NCBI RefSeq assembly: GCF_028736155.1 | Contig: NZ_CP117879.1 | Coordinates: forward strand, 124,001 to 188,000 | Length of the DNA: 64,000 nucleotides | Source of the DNA: Flavobacterium sp. KACC 22763 | GTDB lineage: Bacteria > Bacteroidota > Bacteroidia > Flavobacteriales > Flavobacteriaceae | Reading direction: 5' to 3' | In this document: positions 7,565 through 16,717 of the stretch, piece by piece | How the letters are laid out: the number at the start of each line of letters is the position of its first letter | Numbering within the stretch: position 1 is the stretch's first letter | Notes under the pieces: model-generated | What the model was told of the DNA's origin: nothing | Seen by the model: only the letters and a program-made list of their open reading frames with translations | Databases searched by the model: none | Translations under genes and position numbers: made by a program

Positions 7565-8113
7565 CTACTCTTTAATATTATCGATTAACTTCTGTAATAT
7601 CAATTGTCCCTCTTCCCAATACTTTAAATCAGAATCAGAGTTAATGTGTCCTTGCTGACCAATATTTACAAAATCACTTCCCCATTTTTCAGCGAAGAGT
7701 TTTTTTCTTTCAAAAGAAGCATAAGGATCATTTTCGCTCGCTACTACTACCGAAGGAAAAGGTAATTTATAAAGCGGAATTGGAGAAAAATTTCTTATGC
7801 ATTCAGGTGTATGCTGAGGTGAATCAACATCAGCAGGAGCGACTAATAAAGCCCCAATAATATTCGGATTATTGTATTTTTCTGCCCAATGCAAAACCAA
7901 TGAAACAGCCAAACTGTGTGCCACTAAAATAGTGGGTTTGTCAAGTTTTAAGATGTTTTCATTTAATCTCTCAAGCCATTCTTCACGAATTGGTTCGTCC
8001 CAATTGTCTTGGACAACGCGAATTGAGTTTTCGAATTTTTTATGCCAAAAGGTTTGCCAGTGTTTCTCTCCAGAATCTCCAAGTCCTGGTATAATTAATA
8101 GTTGTGTCTCCAT
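7565..8113 (-). CDS. RBBP9/YdeN-family alpha/beta hydrolase
   Basis: 182 aa, the usual size for this compact serine-hydrolase family. The N-terminus LIIPGLGDSGEKHWQTFW is diagnostic. The nucleophile is in VAHSLAVSLVLHWA, the acid in ASENDPYAS and the His in GQQGHINSDS, so the triad is complete. It is cytoplasmic (no signal). Family members are small serine hydrolases of unclear physiological substrate. It converges with csaA across the 25-bp inverted repeat. Confidence 0.87.
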   Translation of the reverse strand: METQLLIIPGLGDSGEKHWQTFWHKKFENSIRVVQDNWDEPIREEWLERLNENILKLDKPTILVAHSLAVSLVLHWAEKYNNPNIIGALLVAPADVDSPQHTPECIRNFSPIPLYKLPFPSVVVASENDPYASFERKKLFAEKWGSDFVNIGQQGHINSDSDLKYWEEGQLILQKLIDNIKE

Positions 8114-8168
8114 TGCCGTGGAATTTTTATTTAGTGATTTATTTTATTTACTCAGCGCAATTAATTTA

Positions 8169-8300
8169 ACACATAGAGATATAGATTTTATAGACTAAAA
8201 AAGGCGCTATGCTTTGTTTAGTAAACATTAGCTATGCGTGAGAAATGTGTTTCTCTATTTACTCTTTGCTTCTTTTTTTTAAAACTATCTTTCTATGTGT
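8169..8300. repeat. Candidate dispersed repeat with ACACATAG/CTATGTGT termini
   Basis: ACACATAGAGATATAG at 8169-8184 is an imperfect inverted partner of CTATCTTTCTATGTGT ending at 8300. GCTATGC occurs twice inside, and a GTTTAGTAAAC palindrome lies between those copies. It fills most of the 210-base gap and has no coding capacity. It resembles a small non-autonomous element, but no target duplication was established. Confidence 0.4.
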
Positions 8301-8324
8301 TTGATTTTTTAATTTATATTAAAC

Positions 8325-9155
8325 TTATAGTTTTTTATTGCGTTCTTTTAAAATTCGGTTTATTTCATTAACTAAAAGCGGAAAACCAGGTTCTGTCATT
8401 CCGTGACCGTAACCGTCCAATTCATATAATTTAGTCTGTGTATGTCCAACCAGTTTCATCATTCTGGCCATATATGCGTTTTCTTCATAACGCCCAAGCA
8501 TTTCTAGTTCACGATCTCCAGTAATTAATAACATTGGCGGAGCATCGACACGAACGTGATATAAAGGAGCAAATTGGTCAATTGTTGGCTGTTTTTCGGG
8601 AATTCCGTTTTCTCGTCTAATTTCGAAATGCGTAATGCATTGCCCGCTAAACGGAATAAGCCCCGCAATTTGGTTGGCATCAATGTTTTCTTTTTGAAGA
8701 TATTTTTTATCCAAACCAATCATCATTCCTAAATATCCTCCAGCTGAATGTCCAGAAACAAAAATTAAGGATTTATCGCCTCCATAATTTGCAATGTTGT
8801 TGAAAGTCCAAGCAACAGCTGCTGCAGCGTCTTCAATAGCCTTTTCTGCTTTTGCTTTTGGCGACAATCTATAATTTACTCCAATAATTGCAAAACCTTT
8901 ATTTTTTAAAGCTTCTGGGATTTCTTTGTTTCCGCCAGTTAATCCGCCGCCGTGAAACCAAACGATTGTTGCGAATCCGGTTTTGTTTTTGGGATAGTAA
9001 ATATCCAAAACACATCTTTCGTTGATGTATTTATCAGATTTATTTACAGCCGTACTATAATATTGGATATTGTTTTTCGTTTCATACTCTATATTCTGTG
9101 CAGAAAGAGAAAATCCAAAGAAGAAGAAACTTAGAAGAATAATTAATTTTTTCAT
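8325..9155 (-). CDS. Secreted alpha/beta hydrolase / carboxylesterase
   Basis: 276 aa starting at the ATG at 9155, where MKKLIILLSFFFFGFSLSAQ forms a clean Sec signal peptide. The longer frame to 9218 would put 21 residues ahead of the signal. The catalytic features are an HGGG oxyanion hole (WFHGGGLTGG), nucleophile SGHSAGGYLG, acid in ITGDRELE and His in DGYGHGMTEPG. This is the BD-FAE/hormone-sensitive-lipase-like pattern, which suggests a periplasmic or exported esterase, perhaps for acyl or feruloyl esters on polysaccharides. No polysaccharide utilisation genes are adjacent, so the substrate is open. Confidence 0.85.
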   Translation of the reverse strand: MKKLIILLSFFFFGFSLSAQNIEYETKNNIQYYSTAVNKSDKYINERCVLDIYYPKNKTGFATIVWFHGGGLTGGNKEIPEALKNKGFAIIGVNYRLSPKAKAEKAIEDAAAAVAWTFNNIANYGGDKSLIFVSGHSAGGYLGMMIGLDKKYLQKENIDANQIAGLIPFSGQCITHFEIRRENGIPEKQPTIDQFAPLYHVRVDAPPMLLITGDRELEMLGRYEENAYMARMMKLVGHTQTKLYELDGYGHGMTEPGFPLLVNEINRILKERNKKL

Positions 9156-9310
9156 TAGAAGTAAAATGTAATTTGTAAAATTATTTGAAGTAAAAAGTGC
9201 ATGAATCGTACGTCTCACATTTTACAATTCACATCTCGAAACATAAATATATAAAAAAAGTCCAAAATGCATAACAAATTGGACTTCTACTTTATGTAGA
9301 TGATTTTAGA

Positions 9311-9694
9311 TTAAATATCGTCAAAATCAATATCTGTAAAACTAGATCTTTGGCTTTCAGTCTTTTCAGAGCTGTATTCTTTTTTAAAATCTTTTTGGTG
9401 TCTTTCAGAAATTACTTCTTCGCCTTTGTGGTTTAAAACATAAGAAGTCATTTCTTCTAATATTTCGGAGAAAGCACTAAAATCTTCTTTGTATAAATAG
9501 ATTTTGTGTTTTTTGAAGTGAAAAGAACCATCTTCTTCAGTAAATTTTTTGCTTTCTGTAATCGTGATATAATAATCATCAGCTTTGGTAGCTCTCACAT
9601 CAAAGAAATAAGTTCTTCTTCCTGCGCGTAATACTTTAGAAAAAATCTCTTCTTTTTCTAACATGTCATTTTCTCTCATAATACGTTCTATCAT
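9311..9694 (-). CDS. PUR-alpha-like DNA/RNA-binding protein (DUF3276)
   Basis: 127 aa. The core VLRAGRRTYFFDVRATKADDYYITITESKK and HFKKHKIYLYKEDFSAFSEILEEMTSYV matches the single PUR repeat of DUF3276 proteins, which are widespread in Bacteroidota and related to Borrelia BpuR. PUR domains bind single-stranded DNA and RNA and can dimerise. The C-terminal tail, after about residue 100, is charged and low in complexity (KKEYSSEKTESQRSS). Ile2-Glu3 precede Arg4, and Met6 and Met11 are alternative starts. Confidence 0.85.
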   Translation of the reverse strand: MIERIMRENDMLEKEEIFSKVLRAGRRTYFFDVRATKADDYYITITESKKFTEEDGSFHFKKHKIYLYKEDFSAFSEILEEMTSYVLNHKGEEVISERHQKDFKKEYSSEKTESQRSSFTDIDFDDI

Positions 9695-9747
9695 TTTTGG
9701 AATTAATAGTACTCAAAAATCATAAAAAATTATCTATTACGCAACAA

Positions 9748-11526
9748 TTAAAGTAATTCTTTTTCCGAAAGTTGTTTTAAATATAACGATGCATAATAAC
9801 CTTCTTGATTTATTAATTGATTATGAGAACCTTGTTGAATTATCTTACCATCTTCGAGTATAATAATTTTATCTGCATTCTTGGCAGATGATACTCGATG
9901 GCTCACAATTATAGTTGTTTTGTCTTTAGAAATTTCGAATAAATTATTCAAAATCATTTCTTCAGTTTCAGTATCAACGGCAGACAAACAATCGTCAAAA
10001 AGTAAAATTGCAGGGTTTTTAATAATGGCTCTTGCTATAGAAACACGCTGTTTCTGTCCTCCTGAAAGTGTAATTCCTCTTTCTCCTAAAACGGTGTCAT
10101 ACTGTTTGTTAAAGGCAATAATATTATCATGAACAACAGCATTTTTAGCAGCTTCGATTACTTCTTCATCAGTTGCATTCTGATTTCCGAATTTGATATT
10201 GTTTTTAATCGTGTCAGAAAATAAGAAAGCATCCTGAGGCACAATTCCGATATTATTACGAAGATCATTTAAATTTAAAGTGCTGATTTCATGTTGATCA
10301 ATTTTAACTTCTCCTTCGGTTACATCATACAATCTCGAAATCAAAGAAAGAATAGTCGATTTCCCCGAGCCAGTTTTTCCGAGAATTGCCAATGTTTCTC
10401 CTTTTTTTACTGTAAAAGAAACATTTTTTAACGCTTCTATATTAGTATCATCATAAGTAAAAGAAACATTTTCGAAAGAGATATTTCCTTGAATTTCTGA
10501 AGTGTTTTCGTTGTTGTTTTTGATTTCTGGTTCGATTTTCAAGAATTCATTCAGACGTTTTTGAGAAGCTTCCGCTTCCTGAACCATAGAAGAAACCCAT
10601 CCTAAAGAAGCAACCGGCCACGTCAGCATATTTACATATAATATAAACTCAGCAATGGTTCCAATATTAGGAATGCTTCCGTTAATATACATTACACCTC
10701 CAAAATATATTACAACCAAGTTACTGATTCCGATAAGAGCAATCATTAAAGGTCCAAATAAAGATTGTACTCTTGCAAGACTTAAACTTTTACGTTTGCT
10801 CTCTTCTGCCAAATCAACCATATTATTTTGATGCTGATTTTCTAAAGAATACGCTTTTATAACTCGAATTCCTGAAAAGATTTCCTGAGTAAAACTCGAC
10901 ACTTTAGAAAGATATTGCTGGAACGTGGTGCTTCGTTTATTAATTTCTGAACTTAATTTAAAAATACAATACGAAAGAATAGGTAAAGGTAGTATGGTAT
11001 ATAAGGTAAGCCGTGGCGATACATTATACATATATAATATAACGATGGCAAAACGGATAGCTGTATTTATAGTATACATTACAGCTGGCCCAACATACAT
11101 TCGTACTTTTGAAACGTCTTCACTAATACGGTTCATTAAGTCTCCTGTTCGGTTTTGTTTGTAGAAATTCTGTGAAAGATTCTCATATTGTCTGAAAACT
11201 TCATTTTTTAAATCAAATTCAATATGGCGCGACATTACAATTAAAGTCTGACGCATTAAAAATGTTAAAAAACCAGCAACGATAGTAGTTCCGATGATAA
11301 GTAGCACATTATGAATGAGATCCTGACGAAAAGTTGCAATTACTATTTCTGATTTTTGCTCTGCAGCAGATAATTTATCAAAATTCTCAATAGCATTTAA
11401 AGACTTGCTAATCAGTTTTGGAGTAAATAAAGAAAATATTTGTGCGATTATAGTGATTAAAATTCCAAGTGAAAAACTGTATTTATATTTGATGAAATAT
11501 TTGTTTAAATAGCTTAATTCTTTCAT
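9748..11526 (-). CDS. ABC transporter, fused permease and ATPase (MsbA/MDR type)
   Basis: 592 aa half-transporter. Residues 1 to about 320 hold six membrane helices of an ABC type-1 exporter. The nucleotide-binding domain has Walker [11 protein letters not shown]-loop VPQDAFLFS, signature LSGGQKQR, Walker B ILLFDDCLSAVD and the H-loop VSHR. It should work as a homodimer in the inner membrane, exporting lipids, peptides or drugs. Note Asp in place of the usual catalytic Glu after Walker B (LLFDDCLS); many relatives in Bacteroidota share this, and in heterodimeric exporters it marks a degenerate site, so a heterodimer partner elsewhere is possible. Confidence 0.9.
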   Translation of the reverse strand: MKELSYLNKYFIKYKYSFSLGILITIIAQIFSLFTPKLISKSLNAIENFDKLSAAEQKSEIVIATFRQDLIHNVLLIIGTTIVAGFLTFLMRQTLIVMSRHIEFDLKNEVFRQYENLSQNFYKQNRTGDLMNRISEDVSKVRMYVGPAVMYTINTAIRFAIVILYMYNVSPRLTLYTILPLPILSYCIFKLSSEINKRSTTFQQYLSKVSSFTQEIFSGIRVIKAYSLENQHQNNMVDLAEESKRKSLSLARVQSLFGPLMIALIGISNLVVIYFGGVMYINGSIPNIGTIAEFILYVNMLTWPVASLGWVSSMVQEAEASQKRLNEFLKIEPEIKNNNENTSEIQGNISFENVSFTYDDTNIEALKNVSFTVKKGETLAILGKTGSGKSTILSLISRLYDVTEGEVKIDQHEISTLNLNDLRNNIGIVPQDAFLFSDTIKNNIKFGNQNATDEEVIEAAKNAVVHDNIIAFNKQYDTVLGERGITLSGGQKQRVSIARAIIKNPAILLFDDCLSAVDTETEEMILNNLFEISKDKTTIIVSHRVSSAKNADKIIILEDGKIIQQGSHNQLINQEGYYASLYLKQLSEKELL

Positions 11527-11672
11527 TTTTTTAAGAAATATGATATTGAATTGATTTGAATTTAAGAATTATTATTAAATAAAATTATAATAATTTGCGA
11601 TTTAATCAAAACAATTATATTGTAAAATTGTTATTTTAAAGACAAAAAATTAGCGCATGTGTATTTTTTAAT

Positions 11673-11680
11673 TATGTTTG
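11673..11680 (+). promoter_or_regulatory. -7 promoter box for the leucine dehydrogenase gene
   Basis: TATGTTTG fits TAnnTTTG. The start codon is 50 bases downstream. Confidence 0.4.
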
Positions 11681-11730
11681 AGATGTCTTTTTGACAAATT
11701 CATAATTTTAACCTAATTAATACTAGCGCT

Positions 11731-12837
11731 ATGGATGCAACTTTCGCAACTGGAAAGGAACTTCAAAAAATGGATCCTGTTTTTGGTCAATTATCTTTTG
11801 ACGATCACGAACAAATTGTATTTTGCAATGACAAAGATACAGGTTTAAAAGCAATTATTGGTATTCATAATTCGGTTATGGGGCCAGCTTTGGGAGGAAC
11901 CAGAATGTGGAATTATAACACAGAATGGGAAGCTTTAAACGATGTTTTACGCCTTTCTAGAGGTATGACGTTTAAATCTGCTATTACTGGACTAAATATT
12001 GGTGGAGGTAAAGCTGTAATTATTGGTGATGCTAAAACTCAAAAAACACCTGAATTAATGCGTAAGTTTGGTGAATTCGTTCACTCACTTAGCGGAAGAT
12101 ATATTACTGCAGAAGATGTCGGAATGGAAACTAAAGACATGGATACAGTAAGAGACGTAACGCCTTATGTTACGGGTATTTCTGAAGAAAGAGGTGGTTC
12201 TGGAAACCCTTCTCCAATTACTGCTTACGGAGTTTATTTAGGTATGAAAGCGGCAGCTAAAAGTCAGTTTGGTACTGATGTTTTAGACGGTAAAAAAGTT
12301 TTGGTACAAGGAATTGGGCACGTAGGTGAAACTTTGGTTGAATATTTAACTAAAGAAGGAGCGCAGGTAACTATTTCTGATATCAACGAAGAAAAATTAT
12401 TTCAAGTTGCTTCAAAATACAATGCAACAATTTATACTGGTGAAGATTTATATACTGCAGATGTTGATATCTATGCGCCGTGTGCGATGGGAGCAACAAT
12501 AAATGATAATACAGTAGATAAAATTAAAGCTAAAGTTATTGCAGGTGCAGCAAACAATCAATTGGCTGATGAGAATGTTCACGGAGCAAGATTGCAAGAA
12601 AGAGGAATTTTATATGCTCCAGATTTCTTGATCAATGCTGGTGGAATCATCAATGTTTATGCTGAATTAGCTAACTACGGTAAAGCTGAAATCATGAGCA
12701 AAACAGAAAATATCTATAACACAACGTTAGAAATTATAGATTTTGCTGCTAAAAACAATATTACAACTCATAAAGCGGCACTTACAATTGCTCAAAATCG
12801 TATCGATCAAAGAAGAATCGAGAACGCTAAGAAGTAA
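11731..12837 (+). CDS. ldh: Leucine/valine (Glu/Leu/Phe/Val family) dehydrogenase
   Basis: 368 aa, the length of octameric leucine dehydrogenases rather than glutamate dehydrogenases (about 450 aa). The substrate-side motifs are GPALGGTRMW, Lys82 in MTFKSA and Lys94 in NIGGGKAVI; the 12-residue spacing equals that of the substrate-binding and catalytic lysines of the family. The Rossmann motif VLVQGIGHVGETLV follows, then APCAMGATIN and GAANNQL. It oxidatively deaminates branched-chain amino acids to 2-oxo acids with NAD+ in the cytoplasm, reversibly. It is monocistronic, with a terminator at 12881-12919. Confidence 0.9.
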   Translation: MDATFATGKELQKMDPVFGQLSFDDHEQIVFCNDKDTGLKAIIGIHNSVMGPALGGTRMWNYNTEWEALNDVLRLSRGMTFKSAITGLNIGGGKAVIIGDAKTQKTPELMRKFGEFVHSLSGRYITAEDVGMETKDMDTVRDVTPYVTGISEERGGSGNPSPITAYGVYLGMKAAAKSQFGTDVLDGKKVLVQGIGHVGETLVEYLTKEGAQVTISDINEEKLFQVASKYNATIYTGEDLYTADVDIYAPCAMGATINDNTVDKIKAKVIAGAANNQLADENVHGARLQERGILYAPDFLINAGGIINVYAELANYGKAEIMSKTENIYNTTLEIIDFAAKNNITTHKAALTIAQNRIDQRRIENAKK

Positions 12838-12880
12838 TTAAGTGTTCAGTGTTCACTTTCTTAAGTGTTCAGTCTTAAAG

Positions 12881-12919
12881 TCTCAGTTTGCAGTTTATTC
12901 TGTAACTGAGATTTTTTTT
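12881..12919 (+). terminator. Terminator of the leucine dehydrogenase gene
   Basis: TCTCAGTT pairs with AACTGAGA across about 15 bases and is followed by eight Ts. It is embedded in a region rich in AGTGTTCAG and CACTGA words (12840-12965), the same repeat style as 7491-7562. Confidence 0.7.
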
Positions 12920-13054
12920 GCGCATGTTTGGTACTGCTCACTAAACACTGATCACTGACGACTATAAATAGAGACTGACCACTAAATTCTGAAAACTGAC
13001 CACTAAAATGACGACTTTTTTACGAATTAATTTTAAAATACGCCTTTAAAGTTA

Positions 13055-13062
13055 TACTTTTG
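13055..13062 (+). promoter_or_regulatory. -7 promoter box for nusB
   Basis: TACTTTTG (in context TTATACTTTTGCAG) fits TAnnTTTG and lies 28 bases ahead of the GTG start. Confidence 0.5.
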
Positions 13063-13090
13063 CAGACTAATTTTTAAATGTTCTTACAAG

Positions 13091-14035
13091 GTGGTAAATA
13101 GAAGACACATACGCGTTAAAGTAATGCAATCCATTTATGCAATGCACCAAAGCGGTTCTGATAACATGGAAAAAGAAGAGAAATTTCTTTTCTACAGCAT
13201 TGACAATATTCAGGACTTATATCTTATAATGCTTTCTTCATTGATAGAAATTTGCAAAAAAGAAGCTGTCTATTTGCATCTGTCAAGTAAAAAACACCTT
13301 GCTACTGCGGCAGAACGTAATCCGAACGAAAAGTTCATCAAAAACAAAATCTTTCAGCTTTTAGCAGAAAGTAATTCTCTTAGCATTGCTTTAGAAAATC
13401 GTAAAATCAATAACTGGTCTTTAAACGATGATTATATCATTTTGCTTTTAAATGATGTTAAAGCAAGCGATATCTACAAAAAATACATGAGCAATAACGT
13501 CAATACGTTTGAAGAAGACAGACAATTTATTATTGATTTGTTTGAAAATGTTATTGTACCAAATGAAAAATTATATGAATATTTGGAGGATGATAAATTA
13601 ACTTGGGTTGATGATATTCCGGTTGTAAATACTCATATCGTTAAACAATTGAAAGCAATTAAAACAGAAGATCCAGACGATTTTAGAGTGCCAAAATTGT
13701 ATAAAGATGTTGAAGATAAAGATTTTGCTAAAGATTTGTTTAGAAGAACAATTCTAAACGAAACGGCTTTTGCAAAAGAATACGAAGATAAAACGCCAAA
13801 TTGGGATAGTGATCGTATTGCTGAAATTGATACAATTATCTTAAAAATGGCTATTTGCGAGTTTGTTAAATTTCCATCAATTCCAGTAAAAGTAACTCTT
13901 AACGAATATTTAGAAATTGCAAAAGAGTATTCTACACCAAAAAGTAGTATTTTTATCAACGGAATTTTAGACAATCTGGTTAAGGAACTGACTGCCAACA
14001 AAAAGATGGTAAAAGTAGGAAGAGGGTTAATGTAA
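13091..14035 (+). CDS. nusB: Transcription antitermination factor NusB, long Bacteroidota form
   Basis: 314 aa against about 140 for classical NusB. NRRHIRVKVMQSIYAM at the start and the C-terminal DRIAEIDTIILKMAICEF...VKVTLNEYLEIAKEYSTPKSSIFINGILD are the NusB core. About 170 residues of insertion/extension lie between, as is normal for the phylum. The start is GTG: the nearest upstream ATG (13078) is out of frame, and the frame upstream lacks another good start. NusB binds boxA RNA with NusE/S10 in rRNA antitermination. YajC follows 80 bases downstream. Confidence 0.9.
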   Translation: MVNRRHIRVKVMQSIYAMHQSGSDNMEKEEKFLFYSIDNIQDLYLIMLSSLIEICKKEAVYLHLSSKKHLATAAERNPNEKFIKNKIFQLLAESNSLSIALENRKINNWSLNDDYIILLLNDVKASDIYKKYMSNNVNTFEEDRQFIIDLFENVIVPNEKLYEYLEDDKLTWVDDIPVVNTHIVKQLKAIKTEDPDDFRVPKLYKDVEDKDFAKDLFRRTILNETAFAKEYEDKTPNWDSDRIAEIDTIILKMAICEFVKFPSIPVKVTLNEYLEIAKEYSTPKSSIFINGILDNLVKELTANKKMVKVGRGLM

Positions 14036-14115
14036 GATTTAAAATAATCAATTTTTAAATTCCAAATTCCAAAAAAAAAAGAATATTAAATATAAATCAA
14101 AAACAAATTTAAATT

Positions 14116-14391
14116 ATGGGACAATTATCTCAATTTGCGCCATTTCTTTTAATGTTTGTGGTAATCTATTTCTTTATGATCAGACCACAACAAAAAAGAG
14201 CTAAAAACGAAAAAGAATTTGAAAGCAGCCTAAAAGTAGGTGACAAAATAGTAACAAAAAGTGGTTTCCACGGTAAAATCGCTGAATTAGCAGAAACTAC
14301 AGTTGTAATCGAAACGATGTCTGGAAAATTAAAATTAGAGCGTTCTGCTATCTCTTTAGAATTGAGCGCTGCTTTGAATAAGAAAGCTTAA
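14116..14391 (+). CDS. yajC: Preprotein translocase subunit YajC
   Basis: 91 aa, normal for YajC. One N-terminal membrane helix (FAPFLLMFVVIYFFMIRP) is followed by the conserved RPQQKRAKNEKEFESSLKVGDKIVTKSGFHGKIAEL and VVIETMSGKLKLERSAI. YajC associates with SecDF-YidC in the inner membrane and supports protein export. It follows nusB and ends at a strong terminator. The nusB-yajC order is common in Flavobacteria. Confidence 0.93.
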   Translation: MGQLSQFAPFLLMFVVIYFFMIRPQQKRAKNEKEFESSLKVGDKIVTKSGFHGKIAELAETTVVIETMSGKLKLERSAISLELSAALNKKA

Positions 14392-14411
14392 TTTTAAATT
14401 GCAATATTTTA

Positions 14412-14449
14412 AAAATCCCAAATTCCAAAAGGAGTTTGGGATTTTTTTT
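14412..14449 (+). terminator. Terminator of the nusB-yajC unit
   Basis: AAATCCCAAA pairs with TTTGGGATTT across a 12-base loop, followed by eight Ts. The left arm and loop are built from the dispersed word AAATTCCAAA. Confidence 0.85.
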
Positions 14450-14473
14450 CGTTTTTAACTGAATACTGCAGTT

Positions 14474-14620
14474 TTGTCATTTCGAACGAAGAGAGAAATC
14501 TTCGCAAGTAGCTCCGCAAAGACTTTAATTCATTGTATGAAAATATAGCCCGTGGTTTCAACTATGGGAATAAGGATTGTGATTATGATAATGATTGTGT
14601 CCCCGTGGTTGAAACCACGG
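14474..14620. repeat. Two dispersed repeats in the 14392-14735 gap
   Basis: 14474-14520 contains a TTGTCATTTCGAACGAAG-type repeat. CCGTGGTTTCAAC (14550-14562) is complementary to GTTGAAACCACGG (14608-14620), and 14603-14620 is itself a near-perfect 18-base palindrome. No ORF lies in the gap, which otherwise holds only the two flanking hairpins. Confidence 0.6.
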
Positions 14621-14651
14621 ACTAGTTTACCAGATGATATTTTTCTATTAT

Positions 14652-14696
14652 AAAAAAACCTTTGTCAAGGTTTTAAACTTTGACAAAGGTTTTCGT
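14652..14696 (-). terminator. Hairpin terminator of the peptidase T-YdeI unit
   Basis: AAACCTTTGTCAA and TTTGACAAAGGTTT form a long stem. On the minus strand it is followed by seven Ts. It is 40 bases past the YdeI-like stop codon. Confidence 0.7.
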
Positions 14697-14735
14697 ATGG
14701 TTTTGGAATTTGGATTTTAAATATTGGAATTTAAA

Positions 14736-15323
14736 CTATCTGTATTTATCGTTGAGTCCAACATTAGCCAAAATCATCGGAATCACTTTTTCGATTCTCG
14801 AAAGTTTGGTTTTTTCCTGTTTAGCCGTTTCAATATATTCTAAAAACTCATATTGTTTGTAAGGAGAAAACTTCGCGAAAGCTTCTTTTAAATCTGGATT
14901 TTTAGCCATTTCTGCATTTAGAAGTTCTGAAACTATTGCTTCTTTTTTTGCAGGTTTTATGACTTTACCTTGTTTTTCGTTTTCAATCGCTTCGTAAATA
15001 TATTCTAAAACTTCTTTTTCGTTTACTTGATCTTTAGAAGTAAAACGCCATTGACGCAAAGATTTTGTGACTTCTTCTTGAGCGTTAATGAGTTTCTTTT
15101 TCTTGTCTTTTAAGAAAACACCATTAAAAAACCATATTGCAAAATAATCTTTAAATCCGCCAAGGCCAATTACGTTTTTCTTCTCGTAAACATAAACTGG
15201 ACCGCCCCATTTTGTGGTTTCAGTCAGTTCAGTTTTGTCAATAATCGATTTTAGGAAAAGCAATTCTTCTTCCCATTGATCGCCGTATTTCCAAATGCCT
15301 TTATTTTCGGATTTTGATTCCAT
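14736..15323 (-). CDS. YdeI/OmpD-associated family protein with DUF1801 domain
   Basis: 195 aa. Residues 1 to about 110 match DUF1801 (WKYGDQWEEELLFLKSIIDKTELTETTKWGGPVY, NVIGLGGFKDYFAIWFFNGVFL). The C-terminal 60 residues match the YdeI/OmdA helical domain (KNPDLKEAFAKFSPYKQYEFLEYIETAKQEKTKLSRIEKVIPMI). The family's role is unclear; some members were linked to bacteriocin tolerance. Its ATG overlaps the pepT stop codon by one base (TAATG), so the two are translationally coupled. Confidence 0.83.
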   Translation of the reverse strand: MESKSENKGIWKYGDQWEEELLFLKSIIDKTELTETTKWGGPVYVYEKKNVIGLGGFKDYFAIWFFNGVFLKDKKKKLINAQEEVTKSLRQWRFTSKDQVNEKEVLEYIYEAIENEKQGKVIKPAKKEAIVSELLNAEMAKNPDLKEAFAKFSPYKQYEFLEYIETAKQEKTKLSRIEKVIPMILANVGLNDKYR

Positions 15324-16600
15324 TATTTTCTTTTCTTAGATTTTTCTGGTGCGTCAAAAATTCCTGGAATTGCAGTTAATTCAGCAATTTTTACAATAAC
15401 ATCAGTTGCTTTCTGAATGCTTTCAGCTGGAACATATTCGTATTTTCCGTGGAAATTATGTCCGCCCGCAAAAATGTTCGGACAAGGTAATCCCATAAAC
15501 GATAATTGAGAACCGTCCGTTCCGCCACGAATAGGTTTTATGATTGGTTTGATGTTTAATTCTCTCATTGCTTTTTCGGCAATGTCTACAATATATTTTA
15601 CAGGTAGAACCTTTTCTTTCATATTGTAATATTGATCTTTAACTTGAGCAATTACAATATCTTCTCCAAATTTCTTTGCAAATTTCTTGTTGAATTGTTT
15701 TGTCAGTTTATGAATCAATTCTTTTCTTTTTTCGAATTTCTTTCTGTTGTGATCACGAATAATCAGTTCTAAAACTGTTTCTTCTATATTTCCTTTGATA
15801 TGATGTACGTGAAAGAAGCCCTCGTAACCTCTAGTTTCTTGAGGAGTTTCGCCTTTTGGAAGTTCGTTGATAAAATCATTTGCCAAAAGCATAGAATTGA
15901 TCATTTTTCCTTTGGCATAACCTGGATGAACGCTTTTTCCTTTAAAAGTAATTTTTGCTCCAGCAGCGTTAAAATTTTCGTATTCTAATTCGCCAATCTG
16001 ACTTCCATCCATAGTGTAAGCCCATTGTGCTCCAAATTTTTCTACATCAAAATGATGTGCCCCACGACCAATTTCTTCATCTGGAGTAAAACCGATTCTG
16101 ATTTTTCCGTGTTTAATTTCCGGATGTTGGATTAGGTATTCCATTGCCGAAACAATTTCAGTAATTCCAGCTTTATCATCAGCGCCTAATAGTGTTGTTC
16201 CGTCAGTTGTAATGATGGTTTGTCCTTTATATTGTAATAAATCTTTGAAGTAATCTGGAGATAAAACAATGTTTTTTTCAGCGTTCAGTACGATATCTTT
16301 TCCGTCGTAATTTTCAACGATTTGAGGTTTAACATTAGCTCCGCTAAAATCTGGAGAAGTGTCAAAGTGAGAAACAAAACCAATTGTTGGTACTTCATGA
16401 TCAACATTGCTCGGAAGTGTTGCCATGATATACGCTTTGTCATCTATGGTTACATCTTCAAGACCAATTGCTTTTAGTTCGTCAACTAGTTTATTGGCAA
16501 GATTCCATTGTTTTTGTGTGCTCGGGGTTGTTTGTGAATTTGGATCCGATTCCGTATCAATCGTTACATAACTGATAAAGCGATCTATGATATGTTGCAT
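15323..16600 (-). CDS. pepT: Peptidase T (tripeptide aminopeptidase)
   Basis: 425 aa. M20 family metallopeptidase with [14 protein letters not shown] (metal His), [12 protein letters not shown] (bridging Asp), [15 protein letters not shown] (catalytic Glu pair), [16 protein letters not shown] in the lid domain, and [29 protein letters not shown] with the last metal His. PepT removes the N-terminal residue of tripeptides in the cytoplasm using two zinc ions. The C-terminal extension KSKKRK is basic. The stop codon overlaps the next gene's ATG. Confidence 0.93.
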   Translation of the reverse strand: MQHIIDRFISYVTIDTESDPNSQTTPSTQKQWNLANKLVDELKAIGLEDVTIDDKAYIMATLPSNVDHEVPTIGFVSHFDTSPDFSGANVKPQIVENYDGKDIVLNAEKNIVLSPDYFKDLLQYKGQTIITTDGTTLLGADDKAGITEIVSAMEYLIQHPEIKHGKIRIGFTPDEEIGRGAHHFDVEKFGAQWAYTMDGSQIGELEYENFNAAGAKITFKGKSVHPGYAKGKMINSMLLANDFINELPKGETPQETRGYEGFFHVHHIKGNIEETVLELIIRDHNRKKFEKRKELIHKLTKQFNKKFAKKFGEDIVIAQVKDQYYNMKEKVLPVKYIVDIAEKAMRELNIKPIIKPIRGGTDGSQLSFMGLPCPNIFAGGHNFHGKYEYVPAESIQKATDVIVKIAELTAIPGIFDAPEKSKKRK

Positions 16601-16670
16601 TTTTTTGAATTTTTAGCAAATATAGAAAAATTTTTCTGCTAGGAAATTTAGCTTTCAATATCTGAATTAA

Positions 16671-16703
16671 TAAAAAAGGGATTCAATTTTGAATCCCTTT
16701 TTG
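16671..16703 (-). terminator. Terminator of the formylglycine-generating enzyme gene
   Basis: AAAGGGATTCAA and TTGAATCCCTTT form a near-perfect stem flanked by A and T runs, 15 bases past the stop codon. Confidence 0.85.
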
Positions 16704-16717
16704 GTATTTTGAGTTTG

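Noticed and set aside
8169..8300. Insertion sequence remnant (MITE)
   Set aside because: Only an imperfect inverted repeat is visible; no transposase fragment and no target duplication, so it is listed only as a candidate repeat.
9748..11526. ABC exporter as part of an antibiotic resistance island with the TetX-like gene
   Set aside because: They are over 20 kb apart with core genes between and no mobile element. The MFS at 1993 is also separate.
13091..14035. NusB fused to another domain as a novel protein
   Set aside because: The long form of about 300 aa is the usual one in Flavobacteria.
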